Origin: Rhizobium sp. NXC24
Lineage (GTDB): Bacteria; Pseudomonadota; Alphaproteobacteria; Rhizobiales; Rhizobiaceae
DNA length: 64,000 nucleotides
Reading direction: 5' to 3'
Assembly: GCF_002944315.1 (NCBI RefSeq)
Contig: NZ_CP024314.1
Location: 1,984,001 to 2,048,000, forward strand
Position numbers and translations under genes: made by a program. The number at the start of each line of letters is the position of its first letter. Positions within the stretch are counted from its first letter, which is position 1. Of this stretch, positions 7,918 to 15,488 are shown piece after piece. The notes under the pieces were generated by a model. It was not told the DNA's origin, made no database searches, and saw only the letters and a program-made list of their open reading frames with translations.

Positions 7918-9305
7918 GCCGCCCTCCGATGCTGGAGCCATTGCTCCAGATAGCGGATATCCGTCTCGCCACGTGCGAGCCCTTCATCCTCGAACAGTGC
8001 GCGCAGCAATGGCAGGTTGGTGGAAATCCCTTCTATCCGCGTGACGGCAAGGGCCTCACGCATTCTCGCCATCGCTTCCGTTCGCGTGGGCGCATGGACG
8101 ATCAGCTTCGCAATCAGCGAGTCGTAATAGGGCGAGACCCGATAGCCGGCATGGATGTGGGTATCGACCCGGATGCCCGGCCCTTCAGGAAGGGCAAGAT
8201 CGGTGATAGTCCCCACCGAAGGCAGGAAACTGTCGGGATCCTCGGCATTGATGCGGCATTCGAAGGAATGGCCGGTACAGGTCACATCATCCTGGCTGGT
8301 TTCCAGGGGAACACCTTGAGCGACTTGTATCTGTGCCTGCGCAATATCGATCCCGCTGGTCATCTCAGTGACCGGATGCTCGACCTGCAGACGCGTGTTC
8401 ATTTCGATGAAATAGAACGAGCCATTCTCGTAGAGGAATTCGAAGGTTCCGACACCACGATAGCGGATCTGCCGGCAGGCTTCGACGCAGACCGTGCCCA
8501 CCGCCTTGATCGCCTCTGATGAAATCCCGGGTGCCGGCGCCTCTTCCACGACCTTTTGATGCCGACGCTGCATGGAACAATCGCGATGTCCAAGCCAGAT
8601 GGCATTGCCGTGGGTATCGCACAGCACCTGAATCTCGATGTGCCGTGGATGTTCGAGAAACTTCTCCATGTAGAGCGCCGGGGAGCCGAAAGCCTGCCGG
8701 GCTTCCTCGCGCGTCAGAGCGATGGCCTCGTGCAGCCCGTCGGCCTCGGGAACCACCCGCATCCCTCTTCCGCCCCCGCCGCCCCCGGCCTTTATGATCA
8801 CGGGATAGCCGATTTCCTGCGCGATGCGCTCGATGGACGCCAGATCGTCCGGAAGCGACGTATCAGGGCCGGGCACGCAGGGCACACCGGCGGCGATCAT
8901 CGCCCGTTTTGCCGATATCTTGTCGCCCATGGTCGCAATCGAGGAAGCTTCAGGCCCAATGAAGACAAGGCCGGCCTTTTCAACAGCGTCAGAGAAAGCA
9001 GCGTTTTCCGACAGAAATCCGTAACCGGGATGGATCGCGCCGGCCCCGGTCAGATGCGCGGCAAGGAGGATTGCATCCTGATTGAGATAACTCCGGGCCG
9101 CGTTCGAGGGACCGATGCACAGAAAGCTGTCGGCCGTCTTGCCATAGGATGCCTGCCTGTCCGCTTCGGAGCAGATCGCGACCGTCTTCAGACCGAGTTC
9201 GCGGCAAGCGTGCTGAATCCGCGCGGCAATCTCACCTCGATTGGCGATGAGAACCGTGTCGAAACGCCGTTCTGCCAAGGCTTTATCAAGCGGCTCCGCC
9301 ATCAC
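7914..9305 (-). CDS. accC: Biotin carboxylase subunit (AccC family)
   Basis: This 463-residue biotin carboxylase uses ATP and bicarbonate to carboxylate biotin on a carrier protein. The N-terminal domain opens with VLIANRGEIAARI. The ATP-grasp glycine loop is KAGGGGGGRGMRVV, and the biotin/bicarbonate site block reads FIEMNTRLQVEHPVTEMTSG. Length is normal. It overlaps accB and the carrier-like gene by four bases on each side. With no accA/accD here but pxpB/pxpC downstream, the carboxyl acceptor is probably handled by the PxpBC-type carboxyltransferase rather than acetyl-CoA. Confidence 0.92.
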   Translation of the reverse strand: MMAEPLDKALAERRFDTVLIANRGEIAARIQHACRELGLKTVAICSEADRQASYGKTADSFLCIGPSNAARSYLNQDAILLAAHLTGAGAIHPGYGFLSENAAFSDAVEKAGLVFIGPEASSIATMGDKISAKRAMIAAGVPCVPGPDTSLPDDLASIERIAQEIGYPVIIKAGGGGGGRGMRVVPEADGLHEAIALTREEARQAFGSPALYMEKFLEHPRHIEIQVLCDTHGNAIWLGHRDCSMQRRHQKVVEEAPAPGISSEAIKAVGTVCVEACRQIRYRGVGTFEFLYENGSFYFIEMNTRLQVEHPVTEMTSGIDIAQAQIQVAQGVPLETSQDDVTCTGHSFECRINAEDPDSFLPSVGTITDLALPEGPGIRVDTHIHAGYRVSPYYDSLIAKLIVHAPTRTEAMARMREALAVTRIEGISTNLPLLRALFEDEGLARGETDIRYLEQWLQHRRAA

Positions 9306-9742
9306 GCAATCTCCGCCAGCACGACGCCCGTTTCAACTTCACCGCCATCGACGTCGGTCAGGCGCAAAATGCGACCGGCATGCGGCGCGACGATCTTGTT
9401 GAAGACCTTCATTGCTTCGATGATGAAAAGGATCTGCCCCTCCTGCACCGTGTCGCCAACCCTGACGAAAGGCTCCTCCCCCGGCGCCGCTGCGCGATGC
9501 AGCACGCCAAAGAGGGGCGCCTTCACGGCGATGGCTGAGGCCGATGCGTTTGCCGAAACATCGCCGCTCGATACGGCCGAACCAACCACTGATTTATCGA
9601 GGACCTGCTCCGGAGCGGCGGAGGCCGTCTGATCCGGTGACCGAAAGATCCGTACCGTGACGTCCTTTTCCGTTACCGTCAGCTCGGAAATGTTCGATCG
9701 TCCGACAAAATCGATCAGCGTCTTTATTTTCGACAGGTCCAT
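9302..9742 (-). CDS. accB: Biotin carboxyl carrier protein (AccB family)
   Basis: This 146-residue BCCP has an N-terminal helical region that opens MDLSKIKTLIDFVGRSNI, a Ser/Ala-rich linker and a biotinyl domain with EAMKV, where Lys112 is the predicted biotinylation site. It is the first gene of the operon accB-accC-carrier-like-pxpB-pxpC-pxpA-aminotransferase. It probably carries the carboxyl group made by the adjacent AccC. A house-keeping accBC pair is expected elsewhere in the genome, so this is likely a dedicated paralogue. Confidence 0.9.
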   Translation of the reverse strand: MDLSKIKTLIDFVGRSNISELTVTEKDVTVRIFRSPDQTASAAPEQVLDKSVVGSAVSSGDVSANASASAIAVKAPLFGVLHRAAAPGEEPFVRVGDTVQEGQILFIIEAMKVFNKIVAPHAGRILRLTDVDGGEVETGVVLAEIA

Positions 9743-9853
9743 CAGAGTACTCGGTATTTCGGAGTGCCTCTTCGCGGGTCCATACTTATGAGGACCGCGT
9801 TCGGCTGATCTCTTCCGTACACGATGGGCCGAACGATGGGGTCAGAAGAACTT

Positions 9854-10048
9854 TTAATGGCGCCTGTGATCCAGGAAAAGATCATCCGGCACCGCTGCCT
9901 TGCCAGGTGGCGCTTTTGCAGCTCCCGCCTGCAATTGGTCCGTGACGGCGATTAGTTTGTCCCTGGCATTGAGCGCGCCTACAAAGGCGGGCTCCGCGTC
10001 CGCCTGGATGGCTGTAGCGGACCGCAGCGACGCGAACGGCTTACGGTG
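9854..10048 (-). pseudogene. Start-less open frame, possible C-terminal gene remnant
   Basis: Between accB and the quinone oxidoreductase gene, the minus strand has about 62 sense codons of protein-like composition (ALNARDKLIAVTDQLQAG near the middle, ending LFLDHRRH) closed by TAA at 9854-9856. There is no plausible start codon and the frame overlaps the last bases of the oxidoreductase gene. It looks like the tail of a gene whose front was deleted. I do not recognise the family. The rest of 9743-10040 shows nothing I can name. Confidence 0.3.
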
Positions 10049-11015
10049 TTATGACGGCGGCGCCGACGATCTTGCGGCTTTCGAGTTCCCGATGGGCCGC
10101 AACGATGTCGTCGAGAGCGAAGATCTGGTTTGGTCCGACACCAAGGATACCGCCGCCGATCGCATCGAACAGGTCGGTTGCGCTGGTCTGTCGCTGTGCA
10201 GGCGTCGCCATATAGACAGGCCGAATCGGCCAGGTGACGTATAGCGATTTCGGCGCCAGCAGGGACGGATTGATGTCAGGCGGGCTGCCGGATGCCTGGC
10301 CGAAAAGCGCCAGCACGCCACGCGGCTTCAGCGTTGCCAGCGATTTGAGCGCGGTGTCGCGGCCAACGGCGTCGAACACGGCCGCGACGCCCTCGCCGGA
10401 CGTGATGTCTCGGACACGCTCGACGAAATCCTCCGTGGCATAGTTGATCACCTCGATGCAGCCGGCGCGTCGTGCGGCTTCCGCCTTCCTCTCATGGGAC
10501 ACGGTGCCGATAACGCGAATGCCGAGCGAACGCGCCCATTGCGTGAATAACAGGCCGACTCCGCCGGCCGCGGCATGGAAAAGCACCGTATCGCCAGCTT
10601 TGAGTGGCGCTACCTCCTTCAAGAGCATGCGCGCCGTTGTGCCGCGCAAAAAAGAGGCCGCGGCCTGTCTGTCACTGATCGCGTCGGGAATGCGCACAAG
10701 CTGATCGGCGGGGTAGAGGCGGACCGTTGCATAGGCGCCGAGCGGGCCGTCGGCATAGACGACACGGTCGCCGATTTGTACACCAGTAACGCCGGGGCCG
10801 ATGGCTTCGACGATCCCTGCGCCTTCATTGCCGAGCGTAGCCGGAAGCGCCGGCACCTTGAACGTGCCGCGCCGAAAATAGACCTCGACGAAATTGAGCC
10901 CGATCGCCGTGTGGCGGATCAGCGCCTCGCCAGGCCCCGGCAGCGGAACCTCGATCGGTTCGAGACTGAGCACCTCGGCCGGACCATACTTGTGAATGCG
11001 AACGGCTCGCTCCAC
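10041..11015 (-). CDS. NADPH:quinone oxidoreductase, MDR/zeta-crystallin family
   Basis: This 324-residue medium-chain reductase has an N-terminal GroES-like domain (IGLNFVEVYFRRGTFK, LGNEGAGIVEAIGPG) and a Rossmann domain with AAAGGVGLLFTQWARSLG. It lacks the zinc ligands of alcohol dehydrogenases and matches QorA-type quinone reductases. The start is GTG with CGGAGG seven bases ahead. It seems monocistronic and is not obviously linked to the pxp operon. The usual role is two-electron or one-electron reduction of quinones with NADPH. Confidence 0.9.
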   Translation of the reverse strand: MERAVRIHKYGPAEVLSLEPIEVPLPGPGEALIRHTAIGLNFVEVYFRRGTFKVPALPATLGNEGAGIVEAIGPGVTGVQIGDRVVYADGPLGAYATVRLYPADQLVRIPDAISDRQAAASFLRGTTARMLLKEVAPLKAGDTVLFHAAAGGVGLLFTQWARSLGIRVIGTVSHERKAEAARRAGCIEVINYATEDFVERVRDITSGEGVAAVFDAVGRDTALKSLATLKPRGVLALFGQASGSPPDINPSLLAPKSLYVTWPIRPVYMATPAQRQTSATDLFDAIGGGILGVGPNQIFALDDIVAAHRELESRKIVGAAVITP

Positions 11016-11304
11016 CTTCGAACCTCCGTTGCATTATGGTCGGCATCGATGTCACCGACCGTAACGCTTTTCATTGTTCGACGGAGGTTTACTCGTGCCC
11101 AACTTCGAAGGCTACGCGACTGAGGTCTAACCGTAGCTATACCAACGTTTAGGGGATATTTGCTTCACGCGCGGTCACGGTAGCTGGCGCGGCAGAACTA
11201 ACAATTGTGATCGTCCATTCCACCTGACCAAAAGTGGGGATCGCCTACGGTTATTCGCCGCTACCGCATTGTCTTAAGGTGCGCAGTGCAGTTCTCCACT
11301 CAGC
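11016..11304. other. Intergenic with nested inverted repeats and a very short plus-strand frame
   Basis: AACCTCCGT (11021-11029) pairs with ACGGAGGTT (11081-11089), and GGTCGG (11038-11043) pairs with CCGACC (11055-11060) inside it. The outer arms are the ribosome sites of the oxidoreductase gene and of a divergent plus-strand GTG frame (11095) that stops after 11 codons. The latter may be the stub of a lost divergent gene. No other gene was seen. Confidence 0.4.
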
Positions 11305-11388
11305 TTACTGCTGCGCCGGAGCGGATTTCGGAAACTTGTCCTGAACTCTCTTAGCGAGTGTCGGATCGTTCTGAGCGGCTGTCAAAAT
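11305..11388 (-). pseudogene. C-terminal end of a split DUF4168 gene
   Basis: On the minus strand, 28 codons read ILTAAQNDPTLAKRVQDKF and on to a TAA at 11305-11307. This is the conserved C-terminal helix of DUF4168 proteins and continues, in frame, the N-terminal part found at 13041-13405 (which ends EYKAIL). The 1.65-kb insert between them separates the halves, so the gene is disrupted. The fragment itself has no start and is not expected to be expressed. Confidence 0.75.
11381..11388. repeat. 8-bp direct repeat, left copy (GTCAAAAT)
   Basis: GTCAAAAT lies exactly at the left border of the insert in the DUF4168 gene and recurs at 13041-13048 at the right border. IS66-family elements are known to make 8-bp target duplications, so this fits a transposition scar. 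Confidence 0.7.
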
Positions 11389-11477
11389 GTACGCATCCGA
11401 GTTGGGCCGCATTGTGCAGTGAGTGAGAGTGTGGATGCTCTGTCTATATAGACGGCAATATAGACGGTGCTTCACAC

Positions 11478-11906
11478 ATGGACTTGAGGAATGATCTCAC
11501 CGGGCATTTCAGCCGGATGGAGATTGTCGATAGCGGGCGTCGCCGGCGTTTCACGGATGAAGCGAAGCTGGCGATCGTGGCTGAGAGTTATAACGGCCCG
11601 CGACAGGTGACGGCCACGGCGCAGCGTCATGGGATCACGCGCTGGCAGTTGAATGCCTGGCGCAGGGCCGCGCGGGAAGGACGGCTTGTCCCCCGCTCGG
11701 CGAACGGATTTGTTCCAGCGATCGTTGTTACCGAGCCTAATGTTGCGAATACGCCACCTGCGGCGACTGTCGCTGTGCCGCCTTCTGTCACCGCGCCCGG
11801 TCGCATGGAGGTGGTGAGTGCGAACGGCCGGCGTGTGATCGTCGGTCGGGATGTCGACGTGGACGTCCTGCTGCGGCTCATTTGTGGTCTGGAGACGTTG
11901 CGATGA
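11478..11906 (+). CDS. tnpA: IS66-family TnpA
   Basis: This 142-residue accessory protein of IS66 elements has an N-terminal helix-turn-helix of the transposase-8 type (RRRRFTDEAKLAIVAESYNG, then ATAQRHGITRWQLNAWRR) and a C-terminal block NGRRVIVGRDVDVDVLLRLI common in this family. The stop overlaps the tnpB start as ATGA (11903-11906). It probably binds the element ends. Intact in length. Confidence 0.88.
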   Translation: MDLRNDLTGHFSRMEIVDSGRRRRFTDEAKLAIVAESYNGPRQVTATAQRHGITRWQLNAWRRAAREGRLVPRSANGFVPAIVVTEPNVANTPPAATVAVPPSVTAPGRMEVVSANGRRVIVGRDVDVDVLLRLICGLETLR

Positions 11907-12253
11907 ACCCGTTTCCGATGGGAACGGGGGTCAAGGTGTGGCTGGCGACGGGACATACAGACATGCGGTGCGGCTTTCCTTCGCTGGCCCTTCGGGTGCA
12001 GGAGGTGTTGAAACATGACCCTCTGGGCGGTCATCTGTTCTGCTTCAGGGGTCGACGAGGTGATCTGGTAAAATTAATTTGGCATGACGGCCAAGGCGCC
12101 TGCCTGTTCACGAAAAAATTGGAGCGCGGGCGGTTTATCTGGCCCAATGTTGAAGGCGGCGCCGTCGCGATCTCGGCCGCACAGCTTTCTTATTTGCTGT
12201 CGGGAATTGACTGGCGGGCGCCGCAGGAAACCTGGCGTCCGACACGGGTTTGA
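11903..12253 (+). CDS. tnpB: IS66-family TnpB (Orf2-like)
   Basis: This 116-residue protein is the IS66 Orf2, recognisable from the opening (VKVWLATGHTDMRCGFPSLA), the centre (HLFCFRGRRGDLVKLIWHDG) and KKLERGRFIWP. The start at 11903 is coupled to the tnpA stop; a slightly longer frame exists but lacks the family start. Its function in transposition is accessory and poorly defined. It appears full length. Confidence 0.9.
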   Translation: MNPFPMGTGVKVWLATGHTDMRCGFPSLALRVQEVLKHDPLGGHLFCFRGRRGDLVKLIWHDGQGACLFTKKLERGRFIWPNVEGGAVAISAAQLSYLLSGIDWRAPQETWRPTRV

Positions 12254-12300
12254 GCGCCTTCTTCATTGAATTTGTTCAGGAAATATGCTCTAAAATTTGC

Positions 12301-12585
12301 ATGTCATTGCCACCGCTTTCCCTTCCGGACGATCTTGCCAGCGCCCACGCCGCGCTGCTGGCGGAACGCGAGGCGCGGTTGCAGGCGGAGGCCGAAGCGA
12401 CCAAAGCCAAGGCAGAGCTTTCCAGCATCGAGGCGCTCAACGCCCATCTGCAATTGCTGATCGCCAAGTTGGAACGCGACAAACACGGTCCGAGCCGGGA
12501 GCGCACCCAGCGGCTGATCGACCAGATGGAATTGCAGCTCGAAGAGCTGGTCGCCGACTCGCCATCGGAATCGGTTGCCGTGTAG
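12301..12585 (+). pseudogene. tnpC: IS66 transposase TnpC, N-terminal fragment
   Basis: About 90 codons match the coiled-coil N-terminus of the IS66 DDE transposase (LNAHLQLLIAKLERDKHGPS, then QRLIDQMELQLEELVAD). After this the reading enters foreign sequence and stops at 12583-12585. The full protein is normally about 500 residues with zinc-finger and DDE domains, all missing here. The fragment cannot catalyse transposition. Confidence 0.85.
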
Positions 12586-13040
12586 CCGAAGGTCAGCGTG
12601 ATGGCATCCGAACCCTTGGCGTCATCGAGCGACTGCACCAGGGTGAAGTTATAGTGGCCGTTGTCGGTGTCCGAGACCGTCGCATAGAAGACGATGTTCG
12701 AGCCAACCCCGCCCTCGCCATTCGTCACGGCCGTTGGAGCAGTCTCGCCGGTGTAGCCAACCAGCGTGCCATCGGCCAGCAGTACTGTATGTACGGCCAG
12801 ACCATGCGAGCTCAGCGCTTCGCCGTCCTGGCCCGTCGCCGCAACCGAGGCATCGGTGAAGGCGACCGACCGGTCGCCGGCGACGCCGTTGTTGGTGTTG
12901 GCGTTATCAGCACCCCAGGAGATATTGAGCGAGCCGGTGGTGATGGCATCGGTCTCGACATGCGGGGTCTCGTTGCCGCTCGCCAGCGCGCCTTCGGTGA
13001 CCGAGCCTGCATCGCCGGTCGCAGCGACAGGCTTGTCGTC
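12551..13040 (-). pseudogene. Internal fragment of a VCBS/RTX-type repeat surface protein
   Basis: The minus strand encodes about 160 codons with no start or stop of its own. They include DFDDDKPVAATGDAGSVTEG, then ETPHVETDAITTGSLNISWG, then LTFGYTATDSDGESAT. These are hallmarks of VCBS or T1SS-143 repeats of giant secreted adhesins. Neither end has gene boundaries. One side joins the truncated IS66 tnpC and the other joins the DUF4168 gene at GGCGATTTTGAC, which is found in both reading contexts. It is a displaced gene piece. Confidence 0.7.
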
Positions 13041-13048
13041 GTCAAAAT
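13041..13048. repeat. 8-bp direct repeat, right copy (GTCAAAAT)
   Basis: This is the right-hand copy of the repeat that borders the insert in the DUF4168 gene. It also lies inside a 12-base stretch compatible with both the VCBS and DUF4168 frames, so either target duplication or microhomology joining could explain it. Confidence 0.65.
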
Positions 13049-13405
13049 CGCCTTATATTCCTCTAGCGAAATGCCCGGGGAACCTTCCACAGCCTTAACC
13101 ATGTGCTCGCTAGCTTCGGTTTGCAGTTTCTGCTTTGCCGTTACATCGGGCGTTGCTCCTATCTTGGCCGAATATTCCTGCCTCACTTTATCGACCTGGA
13201 GATAGGCGACCGCAAATGCTTCGATTTTTTGATCGCTGACGGCTGCGGCTGCGCCATTGTCACCAGTCTGTCCTTGAGCCGCTGGCTGTTGCTGAGTCGC
13301 TGGCTGCTGCTGGGCCATCACCTGCGAGAACGCTGGTTGGCCGAGCAACGTCAGGCTGAAAACAGCAGCAGTCAACGATAGGGTCTTGGTATAACGAGTG
13401 TGCAT
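13041..13405 (-). pseudogene. N-terminal part of a split DUF4168 exported protein
   Basis: About 121 codons start at ATG 13405 after GAGGAG and encode a signal peptide (TKTLSLTAAVFSLTLLGQPA), a Gln/Ala-rich linker and most of a DUF4168 domain (KIEAFAVAYLQVDKVRQEY, ending GISLEEYKAIL). The natural C-terminus lies at 11305-11388 beyond the insert. Read on, the frame passes into the VCBS fragment out of its own frame and yields an unrelated tail of about 75 residues. A truncated secreted product is possible, but the domain is broken. Confidence 0.75.
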
Positions 13406-13813
13406 GTTCGCTCCTCTCAGATCATGCGGCGAAAGCGGCATTATGTTGCATTGCTTTGCTTTCGCTGTGGGCGGGATCGAGCAACGATCAAGTCACAATG
13501 TGGCCTCGAGAAGGGTATCCCGTGATGATATCGGGGTGATCTGCTGTCCATTGGGGGGCGATTTTATGGCGGACTGAACCCGAGAGCGGAAATCTCACAT
13601 GTGCGCGGGAGTGTGTCTTGGGGGCCCATGTCGGGGGCGGTTTGGGTGCACACGCTTGCTACTTCCACATACCCACACTGTTGTGTCTGCATGCAAATCC
13701 AAGAGCTTGTCGCAAAGCGCGATCATCGGCTTTCCGATCCCGAGCGCAGTTACCGAATGCAGCCGCTCGCAGAGCTATTACCGATGATATTTGGCACGCA
13801 TCGCATGCCACAG
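13406..13813. other. Intergenic stretch, no gene supported
   Basis: Several overlapping short plus-strand frames cross 13599-13908, but none has a ribosome site or protein-like composition. The part next to 13405 probably holds the DUF4168 promoter. I see nothing else that can be named. Confidence 0.4.
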
Positions 13814-13906
13814 TTATGAGTTTGAAAACACCACGACAAATACTGCAGCCCAGAAAAGAGCAGACATTTCTGCAGCCAACAAAAAGCCCAGGGCTCTTTC
13901 ACTCAT
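13814..13906 (-). CDS. Small single-pass membrane protein, 30 residues
   Basis: ATG at 13904-13906 follows a perfect GGAGGAGG (13912-13919) with five-base spacing. The frame MSERALGFLLAAEMSALFWA continues as a hydrophobic stretch and stops at TAA 13814-13816. The predicted product is a short charged N-terminus and one membrane span. I do not recognise the family. The ribosome site is among the best in the window, which is why I call it a gene. Small membrane proteins of this kind often modulate larger membrane complexes; no partner is evident. Confidence 0.6.
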   Translation of the reverse strand: MSERALGFLLAAEMSALFWAAVFVVVFSNS

Positions 13907-14237
13907 AGAATCCTCCTCCAGCAACCTCCATTGCCTTAAGTGAAACTATAAGAGGATGAAGCTTTGCACCACCCATCGATCAAGATAAAACTTAATCCTT
14001 GCTAAGAAACCTTCGCGCCGATCATCGGTGGGCACTGTACCCTTCGATCGCCATCGTGGCTCTCAAACAGCCAGGAGAAGGTTTGCTGCCAGCGCCAGGG
14101 CCTCGCCTGCTGACGGCAAACATCGTCGGAACTGGGTTTCTAAAGGGCCTCTGAAAGCGCGCCGCGCCAGAATTACATCCCGTCATCAGCGGCAGGCCGC
14201 GGTCGGAAAGCGAGGTATTTGTTGTTTGGATGTGAGC
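13907..14237. other. Intergenic stretch upstream of the small membrane protein
   Basis: An AT-rich segment at about 13930-14010 probably contains the promoter of the 30-residue protein. A plus-strand frame from 14028 is open for 155 codons but overlaps the end of the GGDEF gene on the other strand and has no recognisable product. Confidence 0.4.
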
Positions 14238-15488
14238 CTACCGGAACATCACATCCAGATGCTGACGGTCTTGCGCGACTATCCGGCACGTGGTTTCGAA
14301 TCCCTCTCCCGGGATGCTCAACACGAACTCCGATGGGATGCCCAAAGCAGTCGACACGACGAGGTTCGCACCATCAGGTCCGAGAGAACGGATCGTGCAA
14401 TCGAAGCTCGAGTGCCTTTCGTTGAAAATGATTACGCCGGCTTTAAGCACCCGACGCCGCGCACTTTGGTGCGACCCGGAGCGAGCGGCGAATGATTCGC
14501 AGCGATTACGACCGGCCTGCTTGGCGTGATACATAGCAGCGTCAGCTTGGGCGAGAAGCGTATCGATGTCCTTCGTGATGATCGACATCGCGGTCACGCC
14601 AAAACTCGCGGTAACCGGCACCGTGTTTTCTGCAAGTTGGGCCGGAACTGCATCCAGCGCGCTGCGAAGCTTTTCAGCCACCTTAAACGCAGCAGCCTGG
14701 TCAATATGCGGAAGGAGAATTGCAAATTCTTCACCACCCAAACGCCCAAGCAGATCGTCCGCTCGGAGCTGCTCTCGGCACGTCTTGATCACCGACTTGA
14801 GCACCTCGTCGCCCGCCGCGTGGCCATAGGTGTCGTTGATCCTTTTGAAGTGGTCGACATCGAGCACGATACACGCCACGTCATGATGATGGCGAGCCGC
14901 AAGGGAAAGCAGACGGCTGGCCTCCTCGTTGAAAGCGCGACGGGTCAGCGCGCCCGTTAGGACGTCGATGGCCGCCGACTGCAGCAACTCGGCGCGATCA
15001 ATTGCGACGCCCGCAATCTCCTCCAGGATCGCCAGATCCTTGTTTCCAAATGACCGCGGCTGACGGTCGATGGCGCAGACGGTTCCCACGGTATGACCAT
15101 CACGGGTCTTGAGAGGAACGCCGGCGTAAAACCGGATATGCGCTTCTCCCGTCACGGCAGGATTGGACGCAAACCGGGGATCGCGGCTCGCATCGGGCAC
15201 GACGATCGGCTGTTCGCAGTCCACCACGTAGCGGCAGAACGTGTCTTCCCTGGGCACCTCGTCTGCCGGCAATCCCAAACAGGCCTTGTACCACTGACGG
15301 TGGGCGTCGATGAACGAGACGATGCCAATATCGACTGTGAACACCTGCTTGATGAGGCGAGCCAGCCGTTCGAACCCCTCGTCTCTAGGCGTGTCTAATA
15401 TGTCCAGCCGATCGAGAGCGGCCAGGCGGTCGAGTTCGCGCCGCGCTGCCTCATCGGATAATCTTCCAAATGCACGTACAGCCGACAT
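14238..15488 (-). CDS. GAF-GGDEF-PilZ protein, probable diguanylate cyclase
   Basis: This 416-residue cytoplasmic protein has an N-terminal GAF-type sensor domain (about 20-165, with DTFCRYVVDCEQPIVVPDAS) and a GGDEF domain (about 170-330) whose active-site motif reads GGEEF in DDLLGRLGGEEFAILLPHID. A C-terminal PilZ-like domain starts at RRRVLKAG (about 345-416). It probably makes cyclic di-GMP and may also sense it through PilZ. I chose the ATG at 15488; a TTG at 15506 gives six more residues. No membrane segment was seen. Confidence 0.87.
   Translation of the reverse strand: MSAVRAFGRLSDEAARRELDRLAALDRLDILDTPRDEGFERLARLIKQVFTVDIGIVSFIDAHRQWYKACLGLPADEVPREDTFCRYVVDCEQPIVVPDASRDPRFASNPAVTGEAHIRFYAGVPLKTRDGHTVGTVCAIDRQPRSFGNKDLAILEEIAGVAIDRAELLQSAAIDVLTGALTRRAFNEEASRLLSLAARHHHDVACIVLDVDHFKRINDTYGHAAGDEVLKSVIKTCREQLRADDLLGRLGGEEFAILLPHIDQAAAFKVAEKLRSALDAVPAQLAENTVPVTASFGVTAMSIITKDIDTLLAQADAAMYHAKQAGRNRCESFAARSGSHQSARRRVLKAGVIIFNERHSSFDCTIRSLGPDGANLVVSTALGIPSEFVLSIPGEGFETTCRIVAQDRQHLDVMFR

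Larger units (their letters stand above)
11389..12560 (+). mobile_element. IS66-family insertion sequence, left part only
   Basis: The element has the three-gene IS66 layout tnpA-tnpB-tnpC, but tnpC is cut after about 90 codons and no right end is seen. The left end starts GTACGCATCCGAG immediately after the GTCAAAAT repeat. A short direct repeat ATATAGACGG occurs twice just before tnpA (about 11445-11465). At about 12551-12563 the sequence passes into a fragment of a VCBS-repeat gene on the opposite strand. It is very likely inactive by itself. Confidence 0.75.

Noticed and set aside
12297..13205. Plus-strand open frame of 302 codons across the IS66/VCBS junction
   Set aside because: It overlaps tnpC in another frame and then runs antisense to the VCBS and DUF4168 fragments; its composition is not protein-like.
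14028..14495. Plus-strand frame of 155 codons near the GGDEF gene end
   Set aside because: Half of it is antisense to the PilZ-coding end of the GGDEF gene and the rest lacks any start signal.
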